Assembly (NCBI RefSeq): GCF_020379485.1
Contig: NC_063450.1
Location: forward strand, 44,482,681 to 44,546,680
Origin: Brassica napus
Lineage: Eukaryota; Streptophyta; Magnoliopsida; Brassicales; Brassicaceae
Length of the DNA stretch: 64,000 bases
Direction of reading: 5' to 3'
How positions within the stretch are numbered: position 1 is the first letter of the stretch; every line of letters starts with the position of its first letter. Below are positions 44,509 through 56,777 of the stretch, in pieces. The position numbers and the translations under genes were made by a program. The notes beneath the pieces are model-generated. The model ran no database searches. It was not told the DNA's origin and worked only from the letters and a program-made list of their open reading frames with translations.

Positions 44509-47500
44509 TCACTCATACTTCAGCCAAAGTCTCATTAGGTTATTGAACTTTTTGTGGTTCTTCCTTGCAATGATGGAGTTACGGACGAGTCTATCAATCT
44601 TCTTGAAAGTATGCGACACCGGCGTTGAGATCGAGTTATGCAACCTGTTATTACGCTCCCACCAGAGTGAATAAACAGTCGCCTGAGCAGCTAACCGACG
44701 AAGCGTGAGGGGACATACATTGTCTTTCAAACCAAGCCAGTCCATAAATGCCGTCCTTGTGTGAAACCGGAACGGGTTATAGCCCAATCTGTGAAGGACT
44801 AGGACCCAGAGATGATCACTGAATTTACACCGCAGAAATAGATGGTCTCTGGACTCCAAGTATACATTGCAAACACAACAAGAATCTAGTGTGTTTACAG
44901 CCCATATAGCAATGCGCTCCCTTGTGGGAAGACGGTCGAGATGAGTCATCCACATCATGAATGCTTGACTTGGGATTGCTCCTTTGAACCAAACATTTTC
45001 AGTCCATGATTGTCGCTCTCGTCTGTTACGAATAGCTTCCCAGGTTAACTTTGTAGAGAAAGCCTCCAGAGCCACATTTTCCACTTCCCACTAACTTTGT
45101 AGAGAAAGCCTCCAGAGCCACATTTTCCACTTCCCAAACATAAGCATCCGAGACAGTAGAGATAGAGGGGATAGGTACCGTGCACAGATGAAGCTGAAGA
45201 GTCTCTGCAGCTGGTGATCTAGCGTGTCTGAGTTTCCATCCAACAGGTGTGCAAGCATCAGCAACTGTAGAATGAAGTGGAACACCAAGCGCTCGAGGAC
45301 CCGAGGGACCTAGGAATGTGATGAGAGTTCCCAATGGAGTCCATTGATCATACCAGAAACTAGCCGTTCGCCCATTCCCAACCTTGCATCTTAGAAAACA
45401 TTCTGCCGTAGTTCTCAGTTTTAGAATAGACTTCCAAATCCATGATCCTTGCTTTGCTTCATCTAGGCTCCAAAGACTGATAGCTTTCAAGCGGTGTTCT
45501 TTGCACCAGACCGCCCATAGAGATTCATTTTCTTGATATAGAAGCCAAATAAGCTTCAGATTCAGAGTTCTATTCCATAAAATAAAATCCCTTAATCCCA
45601 GTCCTCCTTCTTCTTTTGGGAGACAGCAGTTCGCCCATGAGACTCTTGCAGAGGCTCTAGTTGTGATGTTCCCATTCCACAAAAACCTACAGCATAAGGA
45701 TTCCACTTGTTTGACACATCCTTTGGGCAGGAGGAAAGTGGAGAACCAGAAGTTAAGAATGCCATAGATCACAGAGGATATTAACTGTCTTCTACCCGCA
45801 AAAGATAAAGCTCTAGAGGACCAGGAGGAAAAGTGAGCTCTTAATTGGTCAAGCAATGGCCTGTAGTCACATATTCCGAGCTTCTTATGCATAAGAGGCA
45901 GACCCAAATACCTGACCGGGAGCGAGCCAACAGTGAAACCAATGCTGTTCATTTCAACAGATTCTACACTATTCAGTCCTGCAGTGTAAAGTTCTGTTTT
46001 GTTGCGATTCATATACAGACCTGACCAAGTTGCAAATCTCTCAAGGGTAGCTGATATGTGGCGGAGTGAACCGTATTCTCCATCGAAAAAAATCATGACA
46101 TCATCAGCAAAAGCCAGGTGAGTAACAAGGGGGTTCGTTGCAGCTGGATGGTACCCTATCTGACCAGAGGCAAACTCCCTGTTGAGCAATTGAGAGAATA
46201 CTTCCATGGCTAAAACAAAAAGGTACGGAGACAGAGGGTCGCCTTGCCTCAGATCCCTTGCTCCTTTGAAGTAACCACAGAGTTCTCCATTGATAGAAAC
46301 CGAGAAGCGGGTTGTTGAAATGCACTGGTGGATCAGGTTCACAAAAGATGGGGGGAATCCAAGCGTTTGGAGGATCAGAATAATGAAATCCCAATTAACT
46401 GAGTCAAAAGCCTTCTTTAGGTCGACCTTCAGCATTGAGCGCTTAGAGATGCTCTTCCAGTTGTAGCCTTGGACTAGCTCCGTAGCCATAAGGACATTTT
46501 CAAGAAGTAATCTCCACGGAATAAATGCAGACTGGGCATTGGAGATAAACAAGGTAGGGCAAGTTTCAGACGTTCTGCAAGCAATTTAGAAACAGCTTTA
46601 TAGACTGTGTTGCAGCAAGAGATCGGACGAAAGTCGGCTATACGGTTCGCATTAGTCTTCTTCGGATCAAGGAAAGGATTGTGGTATTCCATTGCTGAAG
46701 AAGATATCCTGACGAGAAGAACTCATGGACTGCGTCCATTACATCTCTGCCCACAGATTTCCAATTCCCTGTAAAGAATTCAGCCGGGTATCCATCTGGT
46801 CCATGTGACTTATTCTTCGGCATAGCGAAAAAGACCTCTTGGATAGCTGTATCAGTGACAGGTTCATTTATAATGTCCAGAATCGAGCTGTTGAGAGTGG
46901 TAGGTAGTAGGTTTGACAACTCAGAAACAACAGCAGTAGAACAAGTCTGATTTCCGCCCAACAAAGTTTCATAGTAACCGACAATGTGCTTCTCAATATC
47001 CTCTTTGGATTCTAACAGATTCCCACCATCATCTAGAAGACAAGAGATCAAGTTGATAGATTGCCTGGTCCTGAGAGAACGATGGTAGTAAGCCGAATCA
47101 CAGTCCCCAAATCCCAACCAGTTAACTTTAGATCTTTGCTGGAGTAAAGAATCCTCAGCTCTAGCTAGAATACTCCATTTGTGGTGAGCTTCCTTCTCAG
47201 AGAGTGCAGCCTCAGGTGTCGGGTTATTTAGGGTCCGTAGTTGGCAAGCTAGGAGCTCATCAAAAGCCTCAACAACTCGCTTCTCCAGAAGAGAGTAATT
47301 GTCTCTGCTGAAAGATCTAATAACACTTTTAATCGCTTTCAGCTTCCTAGATACCATCAGCATCTTAGAACCCTCAAAAGGCAGAGCACGCCAGCACTCT
47401 CTGATGAGAATAGGGAAGTCTGGGTTCTGATTCAGCATACTAAAGAACTTGAAGGGTTTTTTCGGCTTTGAAGAGGTAGTATCGAGGAAGACGCAACATG

Positions 47501-48123
47501 GACTGTGATCGGAGATTCCTGGATCACCAAAGACACCTAGAGCATTTGGAAACATGGTCAGCCATTCATCGTTAACCATGATTCTGTCAAGCTTCTTGGA
47601 CACAAGAGTAATGCCTTGTTTATTCGACCAAGTAAAAGAGTTTCCAATGCAAGCCAGGTCTGTAAGCTCAACTGAGGTTACACATTGCCCAAATTCTCTC
47701 ATTCCTAGAGGGGAGGAGAAGCGGTCCGCTGAAGAGTGTTCATCAGCAAATAGAACTTGATTAAAGTCCCCCAATCCTGACCCTCCTACAGTTAGAGCCA
47801 TAAACCATTGTTGCAGCAAATTCCAAGTTACTCAGGGGCAGCTTAACAATGCAAGAAATCGACTGGAGGGATTTGTGACAAACTGAGACAGCCACAGAAG
47901 GATGCCATAGTAACCAAATTTTTCCTAAATCCGAAAACTCGTAATTACATTCGTATCGCCATTCAGGGAAGACTCTGCTTATGATAACAAGGGCTTTATC
48001 CGGGTAGACGTGGGTCTCGACAAGACCACCAAAAAGAGGCTGGTACTTCTTCAGCCATTTCTTTATTCCGCGACGTTTTATTTTATCATTTATTCCTCTA
48101 ATGTTCCAGCAAAAAATATCCAT
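44509..48123 (-). pseudogene. LINE 2 ORF2 (endonuclease / reverse transcriptase), frameshifted
   Basis: The frame starts at 48123 (MDIFCWNIRGINDKIKR). It is broken at least four times: an internal deletion with frameshift in the endonuclease near 47761-47819; frameshifts near 46640-46690 and 46475-46552; and a 46-bp tandem duplication at about 45046-45137 that shifts the frame before the C-terminal domain. Recognisable blocks are endonuclease (VETHVYPDK, GDFNQVLF, SDHSPCCVF), RT (KKAFDSVNWDF, LRQGDPLSPYLF, AFADDVMIFF) and a C-terminal zf-RVT (CCVCNVYLESRDHLFLRC). No RNase H domain follows. The protein cannot be made intact. Confidence 0.9.
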
Positions 48124-48136
48124 TAAAAGGTGGAAA

Positions 48137-50014
48137 TCAGAGGTTTAAAGGGCCTCTGACCCTAGCTTTCCTTGCAGACTTCTTCATCCCTTTAGTAACC
48201 ACATCGATGAAGCGATCTTCTATATCAAGGGGATTATCTTCATCTTCATACTGACTATCAGAACTTGAATCAAGGCCAGAGTCGGAACTTGGAATGGAGT
48301 GACCAAATGAAACAGAGCCATTCAAATCAACGACAAGGAGATCCTTTCGGGCAGGGGCCTGAGTTTGCCCAGCTTGGCCTTTCTTCGAGGTACCAGCTTC
48401 AGCTTCTTGGCCAGAGCCAGTGTGCACTACCTCTGAGGACTTCTTCTTGACTACAAGAGGCAAGGAGGAGCGAGCTACTGAACCTACATGCTTCTTAGAT
48501 GTCTGAACAGACAGAGCATTACCAATAATAGGAACCTGACTGGCAATTGGAGCCTTATCCTTCCGCAGACCAGTGCGCAGACGAGTGCAATCAGATGCGC
48601 CATGCTTAACTGAGCCACAGATTTCACACTTCAGAGGAGCATTAGGACATTTTGAGATCGTGTGGCCCACTTTCCGACAGTGGCTGCAAAGAGAGGGTAA
48701 CCATGGACTAGATACAGTGATACGAACAACCTCACCAGAGTCAAACTGAGCGTTGACAGCTTCTGGTAACGGTTTCCTCGGGTCAATAACTGTGTAGACC
48801 TTGGCAACCTCAATATTTGTAAGATTTTCCGTCGAGGGATGTAGGCACAAGGGATGACCCACTAACCCTGCTATCTCCTTCAGAGCATCCCTGTTGAAGA
48901 ACTGAAGAGGGACTCCTGTGAAGTCGAGCCAAACTGGTACCGTAGAAAGCTCAGGTTTTTCTGCTTGAACTTCTGGGGACCATTTGGCTACAAACATCGT
49001 GTTCCCGTCCACTTGCCATAGGCATTGACTGAGAATGCGTCGCCGAGCATTAGGACAAGGAACTCTAAACAAGAAGGCATGACCGTCCATCTTAGAGACA
49101 GAGATATCACGTCGGTGCTTGCTCCAAATACCATTGACAATAGTGTGAACAGCTCCTCGAGCAGGTGGTTCCTCATAGAATTTTCCAATAATAAAAGAGT
49201 CCCAAGCTTTCTTGTTCTTCTCTATGACAGAGTTAGGAATTCTTATACAAGCTTCCACAGAATCAAGAGTGAAGGGAGTGCCCTCTGGCTCGAGTTTCTT
49301 TGTGTTAGACTTGACAAATTTGCGCCAGTGGTCCGCCGCACTTTGTGGTCCTGACTTGGTGTTAATTCCTCTGGTTCTTGTTTGGACTGGTTGAACCAAA
49401 TCAGCAGCGATTTCGGCCGGTACAGAGTGATCTGTAGCTGGTTCTGAAGATGGAGGAGAAACAAACTCTCCCTCTTCTAAGGTATCTGTGACTGTATCTA
49501 GAATCTCAGTATTAGGGTTTCCTTGAGCTGAGACAGTGATGGTGGCTGTAATGGCACCAACAGGTTCGACAATCGCCTCAAAGTCGGTAGCTTGAATCTC
49601 AGAGATAAGGTTTCTTTGAGAAGATTCGGTGGTGGTGGCTGTGACGGCACTAGAAGAGTCAACTATGGGCTCAGCGTCTGTGATGGTGGCTGTGACGGCA
49701 CCAGTAGGTTCGACTATGAGCTCAATGTCAGAGGTGGAGGCTTCAGCGGCTACACGGGTCCTGTAGCAAGGTTCGCTTTGAGCAGAGTCGATGATGGTGG
49801 CTGCGACGGCACCAGAGGGATCGACTATATGCTTAGAGGACATTGCTAGAGACACAGAGGAGACAGGAAAGCCTAGGGTTCGAAGATCTGAGGTGGAGTC
49901 TGCAACGAGCTCCAAAGAGACTTGCGCAGAATCTTGAGATCCGGTAGAGGCAGAGGAGCCTGAGGGGGTCTCGTCCTCCGGATTGATTTTCGGTTTCTTT
50001 TTCTTCTTAGCCAT
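48137..50014 (-). CDS. LINE 2 ORF1 (DUF4283 / double zinc-knuckle protein)
   Basis: The start is placed at MAKKKKKPKINPEDE (50014), 625 residues; the frame is open 43 codons further but that part reads as 5' UTR. Residues 75-230 hold four imperfect repeats around VEPTGAVTATITD, in a Ser/Thr/Ala-rich region. DUF4283 follows at about 290-420 (WDSFIIGKFYEEPPARG, VPVWLDFTGVPLQFF). Two CX2CX4HX4C knuckles come next (CSHCRKVGHTISKC, CEICGSVKHGASDC), then a Lys- and Ser-rich tail. Unlike its ORF2 it has no visible stop or frameshift. It would bind element RNA. Confidence 0.85.
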   Translation of the reverse strand: MAKKKKKPKINPEDETPSGSSASTGSQDSAQVSLELVADSTSDLRTLGFPVSSVSLAMSSKHIVDPSGAVAATIIDSAQSEPCYRTRVAAEASTSDIELIVEPTGAVTATITDAEPIVDSSSAVTATTTESSQRNLISEIQATDFEAIVEPVGAITATITVSAQGNPNTEILDTVTDTLEEGEFVSPPSSEPATDHSVPAEIAADLVQPVQTRTRGINTKSGPQSAADHWRKFVKSNTKKLEPEGTPFTLDSVEACIRIPNSVIEKNKKAWDSFIIGKFYEEPPARGAVHTIVNGIWSKHRRDISVSKMDGHAFLFRVPCPNARRRILSQCLWQVDGNTMFVAKWSPEVQAEKPELSTVPVWLDFTGVPLQFFNRDALKEIAGLVGHPLCLHPSTENLTNIEVAKVYTVIDPRKPLPEAVNAQFDSGEVVRITVSSPWLPSLCSHCRKVGHTISKCPNAPLKCEICGSVKHGASDCTRLRTGLRKDKAPIASQVPIIGNALSVQTSKKHVGSVARSSLPLVVKKKSSEVVHTGSGQEAEAGTSKKGQAGQTQAPARKDLLVVDLNGSVSFGHSIPSSDSGLDSSSDSQYEDEDNPLDIEDRFIDVVTKGMKKSARKARVRGPLNL

Positions 50015-50136
50015 CGGATCTGGGGGTGACCGTCGCTTGGAGAGACGGCGGTGGATGGAGAAGGATTGGGATCTCAGTTTCGCCGGTGGAGAGAAAAAGG
50101 AGGGTTTTTTTTCTTGTGCATCAGTATATATAATAT

Positions 50137-50775
50137 GGTACAACAGTAACTATTAGATGAAAGCTAAGTACAATTAGTTCACTCACGATTCGATTGTAGC
50201 GATCTACCAAGACTACGGAATCATCAGATATTCATTTTATACTTGTTTCTCATGTTAAGAATTGCACTACCAAGACTATGGAATCATCTCTGATAAGTGT
50301 AGTTACGAATTTATGATACGACAAAGAGAATACAGTATATAGTTATAGAATTTTTTTGACAGCGTATATAGTATAGTCTATACTGTATAGACTTGTGAAT
50401 ATATAATTTTGGATTTTGTCATGTAATTAAGAAAATCTACGTGGAATGACAATGCACGAGCGAGAGTGCATGGCAAGGCCAACCCATTTACATGCCGGAA
50501 AAGCGTGGAATCGTCCTCCAGTGACCAGATATTTCTTTCAGGCTAAGGCAAATTGTCTCTCACGTCACATTTCTTACTTTTGATTTTCTAATTTATAAAC
50601 TTTTGTTAATAATGTCAAATACATCACACACACGTCGGAAAATATTAACAAGTACATATTTGAATGTGACCCGTCATATTCTGTTATGGTTCTTCTTTTT
50701 CTTCACTTTTATTTATTTGCATCTTTTCTTTGACCAATCACTTTTATCTACCTGTCGACATACATATTCGATTGC
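50137..50775. repeat. Segmental duplication copy A, second part
   Basis: Sequence from the LINE 2 target to the chromovirus target matches the second copy at about 60175-60590, 60840-61000 and 61415-61500. Shared landmarks include AAGAAAATCTACGTGGA, CTCACGTCAC and TACCTGTCGACATACATATT. No gene is seen. The left copy of the chromovirus target ATTGC is at 50771-50775. Confidence 0.8.
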
Positions 50776-51114
50776 TGATAAGCTGAGACAGTGCTATGTG
50801 AGGAAGCGAAAGAAGGGTCAAGAGAAAGAAGTGGAAGTTCATGCTGAGCTGGATGATTGAAGCTTGATGATTGGATGAAAGAGTTTGTTAGAAGTCAGTT
50901 AGAGTCAGTTAGACTTGAGCTGAGTATAAATAGAAGTTGTTGTATTCATTATGAGATAGCTTGTATTTGGATAAGAGTCTTTGACTTGAGGAGTGACGAG
51001 TGGGTTAAACCACCGTACTCATTGTTCTTTACAAGTGTATTACTCAGTATCAATATACAGAAGTACTATTCAGTTACGGATAGAGTGAGGAGTATTGTTA
51101 CGCTTATTCTATCA
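50776..51114 (+). repeat. 5' LTR of the chromovirus
   Basis: It starts TGATAAGCTGAG and ends CTTATTCTATCA, with the TG...CA ends expected of an LTR. GAGTATAAATAGAAG (50927-50941) is a TATA-type core promoter. Relative to the 3' LTR it carries extra short repeats such as GTCAGTTAGA. The sequence that follows (ATTGGTGTGTAG) would be the primer-binding site but matches tRNA-Met poorly. Confidence 0.88.
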
Positions 51115-51140
51115 ATTGGTGTGTAGTGTTCCGATCGAAG

Positions 51141-54100
51141 ATGGCGATGACTCAAGAAGGCGGTGGCGACAGAGGTCGAATCGAAGCAGTGGAAGTTTCC
51201 GTTGGCGAGTTGCGACGGCGATTCGATTTGTTTGAAGAGAAGATGGAAGCGATGACGGAGATGCTCGAACAAGTCGCAGCTCATACATTCAATCGATTGA
51301 AGAAGGATAAGGCAATCGCAGAATCTCTGATCAGATCGGAGTAGATACGGAACTCTCAGATCTTGGAATCACCGGAAGTGGAACCGTTAGGTCATCGGAA
51401 TAATAGAAGTTCGTTCGCATCTCGCGATAGTTTGGTTAAGAAGATCGAATTGCCAAATTTTGATGGATCAAAGCCATATTGTTGGATTAGTCAAGCTGAG
51501 AGATACTTTCGCGCTGCGAAATATGAGGAAGATGAGAAAATGGAGATTGTGGCTTTGAGTCTAATTGGTCCAGTGTTGCATTGGTATTCTTGGGAGGTGA
51601 CAGTAGAAGCGTTTCAGACCTGGGAAAATTTTAAAGAACACATGCTGGATAGGTTTGCAGAGAGTATCGATGATGAACCAGGGAATAGGCTGTGTGCGTT
51701 AACGGGGTCAGTCAGAGCATATGTAAGTGAATGAAGAGCTGATTAACTTGGTGAAAGGATTGAGTGAAGCAAATCTCATCAATAAGTTCTATACGGGGTT
51801 GAAACAAGAGATGAAAGAGGTTATAAAAATGAAGGAACCGAAGGGATTGAGAAACCACATTGCAGCAGTAGTAAAGATGGAAACCAGCTTGTTCTGTCAA
51901 ATGTTGAGTAGGCAGTCTGCAGTGAAGGATTCTTGCCATCACAAATCAGGGTTCAAGTTCTCGCGCAACTATCAAGCTCCACCAGTCACAGACGGTAATC
52001 AAAAGGAGATGAACGACAAGGGTAAAGGGATTGAGACGGAGAAAACAACAGCTCAAGCTTACGTTAGACCAAGACAACACCTTACCCCAGCAGAATTAGC
52101 AGAACTCAAAAGATTAAAGCTCTGTTTTAAATGCAGAGAGAAGTGGTTCAGGGGACATCTTTGCGGTAAACCAGAACTACAAGTCTTGACATTGATGGAT
52201 GGTTGGGAGATAGAAGTGATGGAGGAAATGTGGGAGAAGGAGATGCAAGATGAGGATATCTTTATGGAGATATCTTTATGCGGGTTCTTGGGTTATGAGT
52301 CACCAACTACACATAAATTGCGAGGCAAAATTGGAAAGTTAACAGTAGTGGTGCTAATTGATTCAGGAGCAACTCACAATTTCATATCTCCAGCATTACT
52401 TGAGAAATAACAAATTCCTTGTAAGAAGTTTCCGGACCTTCCAGTTGTGTTGGGATCAGGAGCGACAGTGAGTGGATTGGGGATCTGTAAGCAACTTCAA
52501 ATCGAACTACAAGGGTTGGAGTTCTGCATTGATTGTGTCTCGTTAGAACTTGGCCAGATTGATTTGGTGTTGGGAGTTCAGTGGTTACGTACTTTGGGAG
52601 TATGTGAAGTAGACTGGGAACGACATGAGATGAGTTTTATATACAGAGGAAAACGAGTAATGTTGGTTGGGGAAAAGGACTTACATGTTTTGCCTCATTC
52701 TCTCCGATGTATCTCAACAACATCTCAACATGAGCGTCTGGAGTTAGATGAATTGTTCATGACACAAATAAATTCTGTACAAGCCAATAGACCGATCTCT
52801 CAGAAGATGGAGGCATTACTATCAACATTCGAAGAAGTTTTTTCATTACCCCCAGGTTTACCACCTATAAGAGGACATGAGCATGCGATTGTCCTTAAAC
52901 CTGGGACACCACCTATTAGCGTAAGACCCTACAGATACCCGCAGGCACATAAAGAAGCGATGACAGCTTTGGTTGAAGAGATGTTGAGGAAGGGAATCAT
53001 TCAACCAAGCAAGAGTCCCTTCTCTAGTCCCGTGCTATTAGTCAAGAAGAAAGACAATACATGGAGGTTCTGTGTGGACTACAGGGCTGTTAATCAGGCT
53101 ACAGTGGAAGATAAATTTCCAATACCTGTCATTGATGAGCTCTTTGATGAATTGAACGGAGCACTAGTTTTTTCCAAACTGGATTTAACTGCAGGCTATC
53201 ATCAGATCATAATGGAACCTCAGGATGTGGAGAAAATATCGTTTAGAACCAATGATGGACATTACGAATTCTTAGTAATGTCGTTTGGTTTAACAAACGC
53301 CCCAGCAACATTTCAGGCCTTGGCGAATGACATCTTCAGGCCATATCTTGGAAAATTTGTGTTGGTATTTTTTGATGACATTCTGATCTATAGCGCATCG
53401 GAAGAAGAACATTTGGAACATTTTCGTGTGGTCTTGACGGTGTTAAAGACTAAGGGGTTATATGCTAACAAGAAGAAGTGTAGTTTTGGCCAACAACAAG
53501 TGGAGTATCTTGGTCACGTGATCTCTGCAGCTGGTGTAGCAACTGAGGATAGTAAGACCGAGGCAATGAAGTTGTGGCCAACACCAAAGACGATCAAACA
53601 CTTGAGAGGATTTCTAGGTCTCACTGGCTATTACAGACGCTTTGTTAAAGGATATAGCGTCCTGACAAGGCCTCTTACAGATTTGCTGAAGAAGGACATG
53701 TTTGTTTGGTCTGAGAGAGCTCAGGAGGTTTTCGATAACCTCAAGGTGGTGATGACAACAACTCCGGTATTAGCTCTGCCAGATTTCACAAAAAAGTTTG
53801 TGGTGGAGACAGACGCATCTGGTTTTGGATTGGGAGCAGTTTTAATGCAAGATGGTAGACCGATTGCATACTTCAGTCATTGCTTATCTCCAAGAGAACA
53901 GTTGAAGCCGATATATGAGAGAGAGCTCATGGCTGTGGTGTTGGCAATAAGGAAATGGAAACACTATCTTTTGGGTAGAAGGTTTACAGTTCATACGGAC
54001 CAGAAGAGTTTAAAATTCTTGTTAGAACAACGCGAAATCAACATGGGTTATCAAGAATGTTTCCGAAGGACTCTCAGTTATCTTCTATCACCCTATTCGC

Positions 54101-55571
54101 TGTTACATTACCAGCGGTGATTCAATTAGAAGACATATACAAGGAGATAGAAGAGGATGATAAGATTCAACGTTGGTTTCGTCAAGTACAGAGTGGGAAA
54201 ATGGAGAGACCGGGCTTTGTGATTCAGAAGAATAAGTTGTGGTTCAAACAGAGTTTGGTGATTCCAAAAACATCTAAATTCATTCCTTTGATTCTTGCTG
54301 AATGTCATGATGGGTTGATAGGAGGACATTCAGGAGTGTTAAAGACCTTTAAGAGAATTCAGCAATGGTTTTACTGGGAAGGCATGTTCCGCAGGGTACA
54401 ACAATATGTGGCCGCTTGTGCTACATGTCAAACTCACAAATACTCCACTCTTGCTCCAGCTGGGTTGTTGCAGCCTTTGCCTATTCCAGTTCAGATTTGG
54501 GAAGATATTTATATGGATTTCGTCGAAGGTCTTCCTACGTCTCAGAATTGTAATGTGATATTTGTGGTAGTAGATCGACTGAGCAAATATGCCCATTTAC
54601 TCAGTTTGAAGCACCCATTTCAGGCAAGTGATGTAGCGAAATGTTTTGTAGCTGAAGTGGTTCGCCTTCACGGGTTTCCGAAATCAATTGTATCAGATCG
54701 TGATAAGGTGTTCTTGAGTGATTTTTGGAAGAAACTATTCCGCTTATCCGGTACACAGCTGAAGTATAGTACGCCGTTTCATCCACAAACAGACGGCCAG
54801 ACGGAGGTACTGAACCGTTGCCTTGAAACATATTTGCGGTGTTTTGCTTCGGCACATCCTCGTACGTGGCATAAGTTCTTAGGATGGGCCGAACTCTGGT
54901 ACAATACGACGTATCATACTTCACTCAAAACTACTCCGTTCAGAGTAACATATGGTCGAGATCCTCCGGGATTGATACGCTTTGAGAAAGGTTCTACGAG
55001 TAATGGAGAATTGGAGGTGTTGTTGCAGGAGAGGGATGCTATGTTGGGAGATATCAAGAAGCATCTAGAGCACGCTCAACAACTTATGAAAAACAATGCT
55101 GATAAGCACAGAAGAGAGGTTGTGTTTACAGTTGGAGACCAAGTTTATTTGAAGCTGAAGCCGTATAGACAACAGTCAGTTACAAGAAGGGTTTGTCAGA
55201 AACTGGCTGCCAAGTACTTTGGCCATTTTGAAGTCATGGAAAGGATAGGCAAGGTAGCGTACCGTTTACGTTTACCAGCAGAGTCCAAAATACATCCCGT
55301 ATTCCATGTTTCACAACTGAAAGCGGTGATTGGGTCTGTTCATGTTGTTCTTCCATTACCGTCTCAATTGACTGATGAGGATGGGTTGGTAGTACAACCA
55401 GAGGAGGTGGTAGCTACTCGTTATAATGATAAGGGTTGTCTCGAGTTATTGATTAAATGGGTGGGACTACCGGTACATGATAATACATGGATTCCCGTGG
55501 GAGAGTTCCAACAGCAGTTTCCTTCATATGCGCTTGAGGGCAAGCTTCGTGACGAAGGGGGGGGGGTATAA
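51141..55571 (+). pseudogene. Chromovirus gag-pol polyprotein, interrupted
   Basis: One polyprotein frame from ATG 51141, disrupted by a TAG at 51342-51344 in gag, a small deletion/frameshift near 51715-51730 in gag, a TAA at 52408-52410 just after the protease DSGATHNF motif, and a deletion with frameshift near 54057-54120 between RNase H and integrase. Other recognised pieces: a gag zinc knuckle-like CFKCREKWFRGHLC, RT catalytic FFDDILIY, RNase H (ETDASGFGLGAVL), an integrase zinc finger (H...H...CATC), the integrase core with [15 protein letters not shown] and the downstream Glu, a GPY/F-type region and a C-terminal chromodomain (about 55390-55540) that directs integration. As it stands it encodes no complete polyprotein. 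Confidence 0.9.
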
Positions 55572-55881
55572 GCTGAGACAATGCTTAGCGAAAGAAGGGT
55601 CAAGAGAAAGAAGTGGAAGTTCATGCTGAGCTGGATGATTGAAGCTTGATGATTGGAGGAAAGAGTTTGTTAGAAGTCAGTTAGACTTGAGCTGAGTATA
55701 AATAGAAGTTGTTGTATTCATTATGAGATAGCCTGTATTTGGATAAGAGTCTTTGACTTGAGGAGTGACGAGTGGATTACCGTACTCATTGTTCTTTACA
55801 AGTGTATTACTCAGTATCAATATACAGAAGTACTATTCAGTTACGGATAGAGTGAGGAGTATTGTTACGCTTATTCTATCA
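55566..55881 (+). repeat. 3' LTR of the chromovirus
   Basis: Follows the G-rich tract and begins near TATAAGCTGAG. It is collinear with the 5' LTR, including GAGTATAAATAGAAG and the CTATCA end, but lacks several short segments present in the 5' copy. Confidence 0.88.
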
Positions 55882-55886
55882 ATTGC

Positions 55887-56777
55887 TCGTATATTATACA
55901 GTTAAAATATCTTATCCGACTAAGGACATAGACCCCGAAAATGATGTAACAATATAAAGCTCGAAACTGAATGGTTTGTAAATATATAGTTGACAATATT
56001 CATGCTACAAGATAAATGGGTGATGCGTAAGGTAATGCATACATATTTGACTATTTTTACCATTCAGATATAGAAGAATATATCACTGTCAATCATTTGA
56101 TTCCAAATATTGTATACAACGACTCAATAAAGAGAAAAAGAATATTAATAATCTTAGAGATAAGACATCGAAGATTATTCAGGGTTTGGTAGAATCGACA
56201 CTACCCACTTCAAAAAGAAAAAAATGTTGGCATCTTAGATGTCGTTGTGACATATATTCCTTCTTTGAATTTAAATGTCTTGTTAACGACTAGCGAATCA
56301 TTCATGTCTTAACAACTAACTAATCATTCACCTTTTATACTTTCCGAAATTCATGTATTTAGAATCATCTATAGCTAAATACAATGTCCACTAAATTTCA
56401 TCATGCAAATTTATAATAAATTAAACTATATTTTTATTAAAACTATATATGGTACATACACCATGTGAATATCACATGGGTGACGAATTGATGAAACAAC
56501 ATGTATATTATATGGTGGGATGGGATCCAATTCAAATGGATCTCCTTTTGTGTGTGTTTATTTAACTATTTTCATGCTTCTTTATTGTTTATATATATGA
56601 AATAAATAAATTATAACCGATCTTTCTTATCATAGCATGAAATTAAAGTAATAAAGGCATCAGAAAGTAGCAATGCCAACGCAGAAAGCTCCAAAGCCAC
56701 GACGTCCCCTTCTGCATGGCTCCATTTGCTCTCACCTATATAAAAAGTTTTACGTAATATCTGATTTTATTTGGGTG
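55887..56777. repeat. Segmental duplication copy A, third part
   Basis: 55887-56430 matches 61505-61880 plus 63251-63430 of the second copy (for example ACCCCGAAAATGATG, GCTCGAAACTGAATGG, ATTGTATACAACGACTC). At 56238-56265 it retains the uninterrupted sequence GTTGTGACATATATTCC where the other copy carries a 1.37-kb insertion. 56640-56770 matches 59810-59925 (ATAAAGGCATCAGA, CCAAAGCCAC). No gene. Confidence 0.8.

Larger units (their letters stand above)
44355..50122 (-). mobile_element. L1-type LINE retrotransposon 2, near full length, decayed
   Basis: Minus-strand order: a 109-base 5' UTR, ORF1 (50014-48137), ORF2 (48123-44509) and a short 3' UTR with a weak A-rich end (T run at 44367-44374). 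AGTATATATAATAT flanks it at 44341-44354 and 50123-50136. The element is absent from the corresponding site at about 60165-60180 in the second copy of this segment. This family differs from LINE 1: ORF2 lacks an RNase H domain and ORF1 has two zinc knuckles. Confidence 0.88.
50776..55881 (+). mobile_element. Ty3/gypsy chromovirus (LTR retrotransposon)
   Basis: The element has two LTRs (50776-51114 and about 55566-55881), a 5-bp target duplication ATTGC (50771-50775, 55882-55886), gag-pol in the order GAG, PR, RT, RNase H, IN, chromodomain, and a G-rich polypurine tract (about 55553-55565) before the 3' LTR. The LTRs are near-identical apart from small indels, so insertion was recent. The empty site is preserved in the duplicated segment at about 61490-61515. 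Total length 5.1 kb, short LTRs and a terminal chromodomain suggest the Reina branch; that lineage call is tentative. Multiple lesions make it non-autonomous. Confidence 0.92.
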
